Below are positions 8,502-15,295 of a stretch of 64,000 bases of DNA, piece after piece. Both the position numbers and the translations under genes were made by a program. The notes under the pieces were generated by a model, which was not told where the DNA came from, searched no databases, and saw only the letters and a program-made list of their open reading frames with translations. Origin of the DNA: Ameyamaea chiangmaiensis (GTDB taxonomy: Bacteria > Pseudomonadota > Alphaproteobacteria > Acetobacterales > Acetobacteraceae); NCBI RefSeq assembly GCF_013376175.1, contig NZ_JABXXR010000001.1, positions 27,284 through 91,283 on the forward strand, read 5' to 3'. Positions within the stretch are counted from its first letter, which is position 1; each line of letters starts with the position of its first letter.

Positions 8502-11159
8502 TCAAGAAATAGGAATGACCGCCATCCTTTGTAGGTAAGGATCAACGCTAATTACTTTTACAGTCACAGCGTTCCCTTCGTTGAAGGCCGGATCATGCTG
8601 GTAATCGGAAGGTAATTTGCTGGCGGGCATGAGCGCATCAAGACCTGGCTCCATCTGAACGAATACGCCGAAGGCCTTCACGGCCTTCGCAGTTGCCGAA
8701 TGCGTGCTACCAACCGGAAACTGCTTGTAGATGCCTTGCCATACGGGAGGCACCGTCGCCCGCTCAAAGCTTTCGATGCTGTTCCAACTCTTTGTTAGGT
8801 CGGTCATCTCATCGAAAAGCTCGGGTGAACGATACGCAGATACAGCGGCTCTCTCCCTATCTTTCGAAGCAGTGATGACCTCCAAAAAATCCCTCGCGTT
8901 GTGCAATGTAGTCAACTTGGAATAGTGCGTGTCCTCATCGCGAATCCTTAATGCGATCTTTTCGGCAATCTCCTTGCTGAAATACCAACTGTCCTCCGCG
9001 ATGGCAGCCAGATAATTTACATCCCCCATCATCTGGTTGTGCACCAGACCGGCCGGAGCTAGCGCGACAAGGTCTTCGTCTGACAAATTTTCAACTCGGA
9101 AATCTTCTGTCACCACGCAGAGGCCACGAACGAGAGCTTCGAGTTCGCGGTCGAACACGCTGTCTTCAACTCCGAAGCCAGAAAGCTTTTCTCTAATCGA
9201 TCCGATCTGCTCATAGCCTTTGAGGCGTTTTGGGCCGAACTGATCCATCCTTTTGAGAAGAAAGCGAATAATCATTAGGCGAGTAAAGTAATTTGTGCGA
9301 GAATCATGCTCATCAATGCTAAGAATATTTTTTAAATATCCGTGAGTGCTGTTATAGTAGCGCTGATTTAACCTGAGAAGAACTGTTGTTACTAAACGAA
9401 GTGGAAGTACATACTGCCCCTTTGACTGCCTTATTTTAAAAAATTCCTCTTCACCGATATGGCCGCTAGTGCAGAATTCAAGGAATATCTCAAGAGCTCT
9501 CCGCATGTTTCGACCCGAAAGGCCGACGATTAGTCGACGGACGTGGAGGCCATGTTCGAAAATCGACCTCATGATTGATGATAGATAGTAAGCCTGCTCG
9601 GATGCCGGATAGTCTACATGCATTCCGTTAGGCAAAGCATAGCGAAGGATACGATTACCTTCGGCAGCAATTGAATTCAGCGCCATCTGGATGCGGCTTT
9701 GAAGAATGGCCTGGAACAGCGGCGGTTCGATTCGGAACACCATGTCTTTCAGCGCCGTGTCGAGGGGGGGCTCATTTCTATGGTTGTCATAAGTCTCCTC
9801 GCGGAGAGGCAGCACGACAAGCCCTGTAAATTCGCGCTGTAACCATTGCGCCGTCTCAAACATCAGGAGTTGCTCGTCTCTTAGCCTCTTGTCGCAATTG
9901 TCGAGCACGATGACAAACAGCTTGCCAGATTCCGTGGTCAAATATCGAGCTAATGCCAACGCCGACTTGTGAAGGTCATTCGACAAGGAAGACAGAATAT
10001 CGGCGAGCTTCGCATTCCAGGCCGTATTGTCCTTCTCCAAGAGGCGGCCAACGCCCTTTCTGAAGGCATTGACGCTAGGAGCGTGCACCGATTTCAAAAC
10101 ACTAATGTCATCAAAATCAATTTTTGGATGGGCTATCTTCAACCCTTCGATGATTTCGCGCCGCAGCCAATCGTATATTTCCGTTCGAGAGATCGGTGCT
10201 GGATTCATGTTTATGCGGATCCAGACCGTCTTCGCTTTCACGTCTGCGGGAAGCGCAACCTCCTGCAGATAATCTACGAAAGTAGTCTTGCCGGCCCCCG
10301 CGCTGCCTATCAGCAGGAGGATCTGTTGCTCCAGTTTCCTGCCTGACCGGAAAGTCCTGACGATTTCCGAGGGTTTTCCAGTATTCTCCAGCGTCTTGGA
10401 CTGAGACACCGACGGCGGGGTAGCGGCGCGAATGATCCTATCGATCGGCTCAATGTATCGCTCCCGCCGTTTTGAAGGAATATATCCGTGCTTCGCTATA
10501 GCAACACGGTCCTCGTGGTTTATCGGATTGAATATATGCGAGAAATCAGCAGATATCGTCGCACCAAAGTTATTTATCGGAACTTCTTCCCGCTGAATGG
10601 CTGATCCACCGACCAGTTTTCTTGGCTTCCACAGACGTTGTGGCCGAAATCGGGGAACGATGGCGTGGTATATCTTCTTGACAGCATTCTCGCTATAGCC
10701 CTGCAAAAGCTGACCCATTAACTCGCTCGTCGGCTCTATGTCATCGTAACCCATCTCAAGGGTAGGCTTTGCTTGATCTGCATGCCCTGCCGTGAGGCGC
10801 CTGCCATCCACAGCAATGATGAGTGAACAAGGGTTCAGCTTTGTAGGATAGGAAGAGTTCAACTCCGCCGCATACAGCCTTGCCTCCCGAAATGCCTCCG
10901 AAAGATCACTCCCCGGTAGTTTCGCCTCTATGATCAGAATAGGGAGACCACTTACTGTGACAATGTAGTCTGGGTAGTAGACTTTGCGGCGTTCGCCCTT
11001 ATCGATAGCGAGCCCCTTCACATTCGCTTTCGTATGAATGTCGGAAGGCTGGTAACCTAAGCCGCTCGGCAGATCCGATACAAGCAACGGGAAAACAAAC
11101 TTCTGTTCGACGTCGCTTTCCGTTTTGAGCGCTGATAGCGCCGGCTTGGCAAACTGCAT
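8502..11159 (-). CDS. PD-(D/E)XK nuclease / P-loop NTPase / S1-domain protein, candidate defence effector
   Basis: 885 residues. Residues 10-125 form a type I restriction HsdR_N-like nuclease fold with Asp64 (YYPDYIV) and Glu78-x-Lys80 (ILIIEAK), the PD-(D/E)XK triad. A P-loop NTPase follows: Walker A GSAGAGKTT at 285-293, Walker B KLFVIVLDNCD with Asp420, and VVLPLREETYD (Arg453), as in STAND/AAA-type ATPases. Residues 480-810 are helical. The last 70 residues are an S1 OB-fold: KAFGVFVQMEPGLDALMPASKL and AVTVKVISVDPYLQRMAV. No methylase or specificity subunit is nearby, so this is not a type I R-M system. The layout (nuclease, NTPase switch, C-terminal sensor) recalls Avs-type proteins, but an S1 sensor would favour nucleic acid. 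Role in phage defence is inference. Confidence 0.82.
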   Translation of the reverse strand: MQFAKPALSALKTESDVEQKFVFPLLVSDLPSGLGYQPSDIHTKANVKGLAIDKGERRKVYYPDYIVTVSGLPILIIEAKLPGSDLSEAFREARLYAAELNSSYPTKLNPCSLIIAVDGRRLTAGHADQAKPTLEMGYDDIEPTSELMGQLLQGYSENAVKKIYHAIVPRFRPQRLWKPRKLVGGSAIQREEVPINNFGATISADFSHIFNPINHEDRVAIAKHGYIPSKRRERYIEPIDRIIRAATPPSVSQSKTLENTGKPSEIVRTFRSGRKLEQQILLLIGSAGAGKTTFVDYLQEVALPADVKAKTVWIRINMNPAPISRTEIYDWLRREIIEGLKIAHPKIDFDDISVLKSVHAPSVNAFRKGVGRLLEKDNTAWNAKLADILSSLSNDLHKSALALARYLTTESGKLFVIVLDNCDKRLRDEQLLMFETAQWLQREFTGLVVLPLREETYDNHRNEPPLDTALKDMVFRIEPPLFQAILQSRIQMALNSIAAEGNRILRYALPNGMHVDYPASEQAYYLSSIMRSIFEHGLHVRRLIVGLSGRNMRRALEIFLEFCTSGHIGEEEFFKIRQSKGQYVLPLRLVTTVLLRLNQRYYNSTHGYLKNILSIDEHDSRTNYFTRLMIIRFLLKRMDQFGPKRLKGYEQIGSIREKLSGFGVEDSVFDRELEALVRGLCVVTEDFRVENLSDEDLVALAPAGLVHNQMMGDVNYLAAIAEDSWYFSKEIAEKIALRIRDEDTHYSKLTTLHNARDFLEVITASKDRERAAVSAYRSPELFDEMTDLTKSWNSIESFERATVPPVWQGIYKQFPVGSTHSATAKAVKAFGVFVQMEPGLDALMPASKLPSDYQHDPAFNEGNAVTVKVISVDPYLQRMAVIPIS

Positions 11160-11384
11160 CTAAGGACCAACCTTTCGTCTCATTTTACAGTTGTAGCAGG
11201 CTTATTCCTCGGCACAACGGAGTGCGACCCAAGAGTCTACAGGAGGAATAGAAATTTCTTGCAGACAGTCCGCTTTCCGAAAATTAGAGGTGCTCTCCTT
11301 ACGACCGAGATGTAGGCGATACCGGACGCAATAGACACCTATGAGGTCGGGTCGGCGTCCGGCGCTGGATATCTCCCTAGATTT

Positions 11385-12149
11385 TCACCCCGCCAGATAC
11401 TCCCTATTCGCCTCAACCAGCGCGCGCCAGTCCCCACCCATAAGCGTCATCCCCGACGCCGGGACCAACTGCCGCCACGCAACGCCGTGGCACTCCATGA
11501 TCCGCGACCGGACCCAGCGCCACGTTGCCTTCCGGACCGTGCCCCACGTCAGTAGTGATGCCAGATCCGCGTCGCCGGTTCCGGTGTAGGCCCATGTGAT
11601 CAGACAGTGGTCGCCCCATGACCCAGGCGTCTGGTCGCCCGGCGTCGTGGTGTCGAGAATTCCGTCATGCTGGTCCGCCAACGCCAGTCGCACGCCCAGA
11701 TACGCAGAGCCCATCGCCGTCATGATGTTGCGCATGCCGTTGAAGTCGTCGGGCTCGGCCGTGCCCCAGATCGGGAACAGGGTGTCGTTCTCCAGCGCGT
11801 ACCCGTTCCGGCTGGCATAGGTCAGCACGTCGCACTCGACGCCGCCCTGATCGGTCGCCGGATCGGCCGGAGTGTAGCCGGTCGACCGCTCGTAGAACTG
11901 GATCGCGTCTGCGGTGCGCACGTCGACCTGAAACCCGGCCAGCGCCGCCGTTGCGCGGATATGGTTGCCGAGCCCGGCCGATGTGCAGTCGCCGAGCGTG
12001 TCGTTGCCCAGCATGAGCGGGCCAGGGTCGATGTGGTCGCGCAGCAGCCGGGGCGGGGCCTGCCGGGCCATCATGCGCAGGGATGGCGCAAGACGTGGCT
12101 GACCGGGGCGTACCTGCGCGGGGAGTGCGCCGAGTCTGGGGAGTGTCAT
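11385..12149 (-). CDS. Papain-like cysteine-peptidase-fold phage protein
   Basis: 254 residues from ATG 12149, which overlaps the previous stop (ATGA) and follows AAGGTG. Cys55 in LGNDTLGDCTSAG and His181 in GSWGDHCLITWAY are placed like the catalytic pair of papain/C1-type peptidases. No signal peptide. It is the last gene of the late operon, after the lysis block. It could act on a host or peptidoglycan peptide. I call the fold from the Cys and His boxes only. Confidence 0.55.
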   Translation of the reverse strand: MTLPRLGALPAQVRPGQPRLAPSLRMMARQAPPRLLRDHIDPGPLMLGNDTLGDCTSAGLGNHIRATAALAGFQVDVRTADAIQFYERSTGYTPADPATDQGGVECDVLTYASRNGYALENDTLFPIWGTAEPDDFNGMRNIMTAMGSAYLGVRLALADQHDGILDTTTPGDQTPGSWGDHCLITWAYTGTGDADLASLLTWGTVRKATWRWVRSRIMECHGVAWRQLVPASGMTLMGGDWRALVEANREYLAG

Positions 12150-12673
12150 GTTGTCACCTTCGGGGCGCGCACCGTCACCGGGCGTCTCTGTGCCCATGCG
12201 ATGCGGGCCGTTCCCGCCGGCGGCTCGGCAATGCGGCCTGCGCGGTAGAGATCATTGAGAAGCTGCTCGCCAGTGATGAGGCGCTTGCTCTGCTGAAAAA
12301 CGCCAGCAGCCGCCAGAGCATCCGCGACGTATTCGAAGCAGTAGACGTGCCCGGGCCGCTGCATGCGCTCGATCCGAAAGGCCCAGCCGAGCATGGCGAG
12401 CACGTCGTAGTCCGACCCGACCATCGACCGGCAGTAGGCGAGGGCACGCGCGGCTTCGTCATCGGAAAGGCGAACCTCCAGCGCGAGACCCTGGCGCGGC
12501 GGCATGCCGAACGACGGGTCGTTCTCGGCCACGGCCACGATGTGCGGGAACGTCGCGCTGTAGATCAGGCCGTCCAGTTCAATCGTGGCATGGCTGTAGT
12601 CGGACTCCAGCCGCCAGCAGATCAGGCGGCCGGCAAAGTCCGATGGCCGGTAGAGCCGAACGATCGCTGTCAT
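12146..12673 (-). CDS. Permuted papain-like (YiiX/NlpC-P60-type) phage protein
   Basis: 175 residues. His28 in SDYSHATIEL comes before Cys111 in GHVYCFEYVADAL, the His-first order of circularly permuted NlpC/P60 or YiiX-like enzymes. GSDYDVLAMLGWAF, between them, is a common feature of that fold. These enzymes cut amide or ester bonds in peptidoglycan or lipids. It overlaps both neighbours by 4 bases, so it is translationally coupled to the lipoprotein upstream and the papain-like gene downstream. Confidence 0.6.
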   Translation of the reverse strand: MTAIVRLYRPSDFAGRLICWRLESDYSHATIELDGLIYSATFPHIVAVAENDPSFGMPPRQGLALEVRLSDDEAARALAYCRSMVGSDYDVLAMLGWAFRIERMQRPGHVYCFEYVADALAAAGVFQQSKRLITGEQLLNDLYRAGRIAEPPAGTARIAWAQRRPVTVRAPKVTT

Positions 12674-13230
12674 ACGGCCACGTGCAGGATGGCCAGCGCC
12701 TGCGCCTCGGTCATGGTCGCGCCAACGCGCCGGGCCGACACGACGCCAAGCAGGCCCTCGAACACCGACACGACCGTCTGGAGCGCGTCGAGCGCCGTTG
12801 TGGCGGTCGACAGGGCCGACGATCCCACCTTCGTGTTCGCGCCGCTGATGGCCGCCGCCAGGTCAGACGCCACCGCCTTCAGGTCGGCAAGAACGCTGTC
12901 GATTGCCGTCTTGAACGACGTGTTGTCATACGTGACGGTGACGCTCGATCCGGCAGCCGTCGAGAACGCCGCCAGCGACGCCGACAGGGCAACCGACGCT
13001 GCCTCGATCCCCGCGACGGCCGGCGCACCGATGGCGCTGGCGATGGCCGCCACCGACAGGATGGTCGACACCGCGTTGAGGCCGGCGGTCCCGTACGCCT
13101 TCACCTTCGCGACGTTGACGGTGATGGTCGTCACGTTGCCCGACGTGGAGACGGTGCAGGCACCGAGAACGCCGATTGCGGAACCGGCGGCAAGGGCGCG
13201 GAGAAAGCAGCGTCGTGAGGGATTACGCAT
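12670..13230 (-). CDS. Phage-encoded lipoprotein with Tat-type signal
   Basis: 186 residues from ATG 13230. The N-terminus reads MRNPSRRCFLRALAAGSAIG, then VLGAC: a Tat motif (S-R-R-x-F-L) followed by a lipobox with Cys24 as the lipidated residue. The rest is Ala/Ser/Thr-rich with amphipathic helices and no known domain. It should be exported folded and anchored to a membrane. An ATG at 13260 would add ten residues before the signal. It lies in the late operon beyond the lysis genes; an envelope role such as superinfection exclusion is possible but unproven. Confidence 0.6.
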   Translation of the reverse strand: MRNPSRRCFLRALAAGSAIGVLGACTVSTSGNVTTITVNVAKVKAYGTAGLNAVSTILSVAAIASAIGAPAVAGIEAASVALSASLAAFSTAAGSSVTVTYDNTSFKTAIDSVLADLKAVASDLAAAISGANTKVGSSALSTATTALDALQTVVSVFEGLLGVVSARRVGATMTEAQALAILHVAV

Positions 13231-13495
13231 TGGTCGTGGTCTCCGTGCTGGTGGTCGCAACCGGGGTCTCGATCGCGGTGATGGTGTCGGTGATGCCGCT
13301 GAACGCCTTGGCCAGACCCGCGTCGACGGCCGTCAGGTCAAGCGTCGGGTCGAGGCGCGGGGCCAGGGTCTGGACCAGCAGGGATACGGCAGTGCCGGCC
13401 AACGCCAGGTCCGCCTTGACGGCGTCGCTCTCGTGCTTGCCGGCAATGGTGCTGATCAGCGTGTTCAGCGCCGTGATGGATGTCAGGTCGGCCAT
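13223..13495 (-). CDS. Small phage protein of unknown function
   Basis: 90 residues (MADLTSITALN...). The ATG at 13495 follows GGAGGGCCAT, a strong ribosome-binding site that sits directly after the terminator at 13509-13534. The protein is Ala/Thr/Leu-rich, probably helical, with a low-complexity ETPVATTSTETTTNA end. It overlaps the lipoprotein start by 8 bases. No family recognised. Confidence 0.6.
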   Translation of the reverse strand: MADLTSITALNTLISTIAGKHESDAVKADLALAGTAVSLLVQTLAPRLDPTLDLTAVDAGLAKAFSGITDTITAIETPVATTSTETTTNA

Positions 13496-13508
13496 ATGGC
13501 CCTCCAAT

Positions 13509-13534
13509 AAAAAAGCCGCCCGGTCAGGGGCGGC
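13509..13534 (-). terminator. Rho-independent terminator inside the late operon
   Basis: On the minus strand GCCGCCC and GGGCGGC form a 7-bp stem around CTGACC, followed by six T. It stands just before the ribosome-binding site of the 13495 gene. A near-copy of this terminator plus ribosome-site layout is at 15138-15160. Confidence 0.8.
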
Positions 13535-13573
13535 GTGTGTGGGAATGGGAACGACGGAGCGGGGGCCGATCAG

Positions 13574-13900
13574 TCACGTGTCCGGCTTGCCGCCGACGAC
13601 CGGCACGCCAGCCGACGCCAGTGCAGCCTTGCCCGCACCGGTGTGCCCGCGCGGCACGTCGATCGCGCTGATGCCCGGGCGCAGACGCGGAAGCGCCCAG
13701 CCGATGCAGCCGGCCAGCGCCGACATGATCTGGTAGACCCCGGCCCAGCGACTATCGGCCGCCGGTGGCTGGATCACCGCGCGCAGGACCACGCACAGGA
13801 TGATGAGACCGGCCGGGTAGATCGCGTATTGCGACGGTACGTAGCTCAGCACCGCCATCAGACCGCCGGTCGTGATGGACACTTTCGCAAGATTGTTCAT
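13574..13900 (-). CDS. Holin-like small membrane protein
   Basis: 108 residues with two hydrophobic segments (about 9-45 and 55-72), separated by a short Pro/Asp-containing turn, and a polar C-terminal tail. Size, topology and a 4-base overlap with the endolysin gene fit a class II holin. Holin families are too diverse to name one by eye. Confidence 0.55.
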   Translation of the reverse strand: MNNLAKVSITTGGLMAVLSYVPSQYAIYPAGLIILCVVLRAVIQPPAADSRWAGVYQIMSALAGCIGWALPRLRPGISAIDVPRGHTGAGKAALASAGVPVVGGKPDT

Positions 13901-14376
13901 GCAGCGATCGCCTTCTGAAAGAGCGCGATGGTGGCGTCATCGACAGAGCCCGCGCCCATCTGGCTGTTGTAATGGCGCTTCCAGTACCGCGCCCAACCGA
14001 CGGCATCGTCCGCAGCGGGCAGGGGGGCGGGCGCACGAAACACCTTCACCCGCGCCATCGCGCAGGCGTAGCGGTCGTTCGCCACCATCTGGTCAGCACT
14101 CGGCCTGTTGCCGCCGAGGATCTTCAGCAGCGCCGTTTGCAGGTCGAGGCGGTAACGGATGAAATTCCGCCAGCAGTCATCGTGCGTGGCCGGTTCCATC
14201 TGCCAGTAGCCCAGCGCCGGACCGCCGGAGATCTGATGCCGGTAGAGATAGGCGCTCTCGCGCGCGCCAATCCCGGTCAGGCCGTTCACCGCGCTCGGCG
14301 TGTTCATCGCGGCCGGCAGTAGCGCGAGCGTCGGGATGACCAGCGTGTGCTTAGCCTCGGAAATCAGGTTGATCAT
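13897..14376 (-). CDS. Candidate endolysin (lysozyme/transglycosylase-like)
   Basis: 159 residues from ATG 14376. ARESAYLYRHQISGGPALGYWQMEP holds a Glu-Ser pair (Glu40) and a Gly-Tyr-Trp-Gln segment, as in lysozyme-like muramidases and transglycosylases. A C-terminal helical region ends in VDDATIALFQKAIAA. It should cut the glycan strand of peptidoglycan. No signal peptide, so it needs the holin. The gene overlaps the spanin-like gene by 26 bases and the holin gene by 4. Confidence 0.6.
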   Translation of the reverse strand: MINLISEAKHTLVIPTLALLPAAMNTPSAVNGLTGIGARESAYLYRHQISGGPALGYWQMEPATHDDCWRNFIRYRLDLQTALLKILGGNRPSADQMVANDRYACAMARVKVFRAPAPLPAADDAVGWARYWKRHYNSQMGAGSVDDATIALFQKAIAA

Positions 14377-14689
14377 GGTGCCTCTCGGCTTGCTGAATGC
14401 GCCGCAGTTCGTCTTCGGCACGGTCGGCCTGCTGGCGTGTCCGCTCATGCGCCGACCGTTCTCCAGCCAGATCACGCATTGCCGCATCACGCTGTTCGAC
14501 GATCGCGCGGTAGCGATCCTCATCACGCGCATGCTCGACGCGCTGGCCGGCCTGATAGGTGCCGAACAGTTGGGAAATGCCGCGCAGAACGGCGGCGATA
14601 GGAAAGAGAACCGCGATGATCGGGACGACCCACGGGTAATGCTGCGTCAGGAACGGCGCGACGGACGCCCAGATCTGATCGAGGCGCAT
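14351..14689 (-). CDS. Inner-membrane spanin (Rz-like) candidate
   Basis: 112 residues. One N-terminal membrane segment (VVPIIAVLFPIAAVLRGI, about 21-38) is followed by a long charged coiled coil from about residue 50 (RVEHARDEDRYRAIVEQRDAAMRDL...). This N-in, coiled-coil-out topology is that of i-spanins, which help disrupt the outer membrane at lysis. I found no embedded lipoprotein frame for the o-spanin partner. Placement beside the endolysin supports the call. Confidence 0.6.
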   Translation of the reverse strand: MRLDQIWASVAPFLTQHYPWVVPIIAVLFPIAAVLRGISQLFGTYQAGQRVEHARDEDRYRAIVEQRDAAMRDLAGERSAHERTRQQADRAEDELRRIQQAERHHDQPDFRG

Positions 14690-14690
14690 G

Positions 14691-15098
14691 TCATCGGAGC
14701 CCCCCGATGGCGCGGCTGACGGCGAACATATTGACCCCGATCCAGCCAGCGGACAGCAGAATCACCGGATGAAGGCCATAGGAAAACAGGACCTGGTTCT
14801 CGGTGATCCACGCGTAGAAGAAGGCCGCGAGAAAGGCCGCAATTCCCCGCCGCCATCGACTGTCGGCCAGAAGAGTTGCCATCTGCATCAGCCCGGTGGC
14901 CGCCATCAGAAGCTGCCAGATCCCGTTGGGCATGAGCAGCATGAATGAGCGCGTAGACGGCAGCGCGTGGAGATGCTCGGGACGGGCGAGTAGGGACACG
15001 GCCCCGAAACTCGCCAGCATCAGTCCCGACCATGCCTCGGCCCACCAGTGCTCGCGCCGGATGATCCGACGCAGATATTCCTTGGCGCGCCGGATCAT
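14691..15098 (-). CDS. Membrane protein of the lysis block
   Basis: 135 residues with about four hydrophobic segments after a basic start (MIRRAKEYLRRIIRREHWW). It is the first full gene after the terminator at 15138. Its ATG overlaps the stop of a nine-codon leader (ATGA). It could be a second holin or antiholin, or an envelope protein. No family recognised. Confidence 0.55.
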   Translation of the reverse strand: MIRRAKEYLRRIIRREHWWAEAWSGLMLASFGAVSLLARPEHLHALPSTRSFMLLMPNGIWQLLMAATGLMQMATLLADSRWRRGIAAFLAAFFYAWITENQVLFSYGLHPVILLSAGWIGVNMFAVSRAIGGLR

Positions 15099-15124
15099 GT
15101 GACGCGTCCGATCAGGTCGCGCAT
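15095..15124 (-). CDS. Nine-residue leader peptide MRDLIGRVT
   Basis: ATG 15124 stands behind TTGGAGGCCGCC, the best ribosome site in this region. The frame closes after nine codons with TGA overlapping the ATG of the membrane-protein gene at 15098. Either the leader loads ribosomes for the next gene, or it is a chance short frame. It sits directly after a terminator hairpin, so it could also sense transcription read-through. Confidence 0.4.
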   Translation of the reverse strand: MRDLIGRVT

Positions 15125-15137
15125 GGCGGCCTCCAAT

Positions 15138-15160
15138 AAAAAACCGCCTCAGAGGGCGGC
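15138..15160 (-). terminator. Rho-independent terminator before the lysis block
   Basis: Minus strand: GCCGCCCTCTGAGGCGG, with CCGCC pairing GGCGG, then six T. The sequence after it, ATTGGAGG, matches that after the 13509 terminator. No gene is visible in 15161-15295. Confidence 0.7.
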
Positions 15161-15295
15161 ATGGGCAGGGCAGAAAGAAAGGTCTGTCTGTCGCAGGCTG
15201 TGTTGCTGCGGTTCAGAACGCCGGCGGACGTGAGGCACGGACACGCGTTGCGGGTCGCGGTCAGGGCCGAGGCCGCCGTCACGGTCCCGCCGGGC

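Noticed and set aside
8502..11159. Type I restriction HsdR subunit
   Set aside because: No DEAD-type translocase motifs, a single P-loop domain, a C-terminal S1 domain, and no hsdM or hsdS nearby.
11160..11384. A third att copy that would make a smaller prophage
   Set aside because: No match to the 18-bp core or to CTACACCAAA seen here.
12083..13510. 475-codon plus-strand frame across three late genes
   Set aside because: Arg/Gly-rich with no domain; it would run against three coupled genes with ribosome sites.
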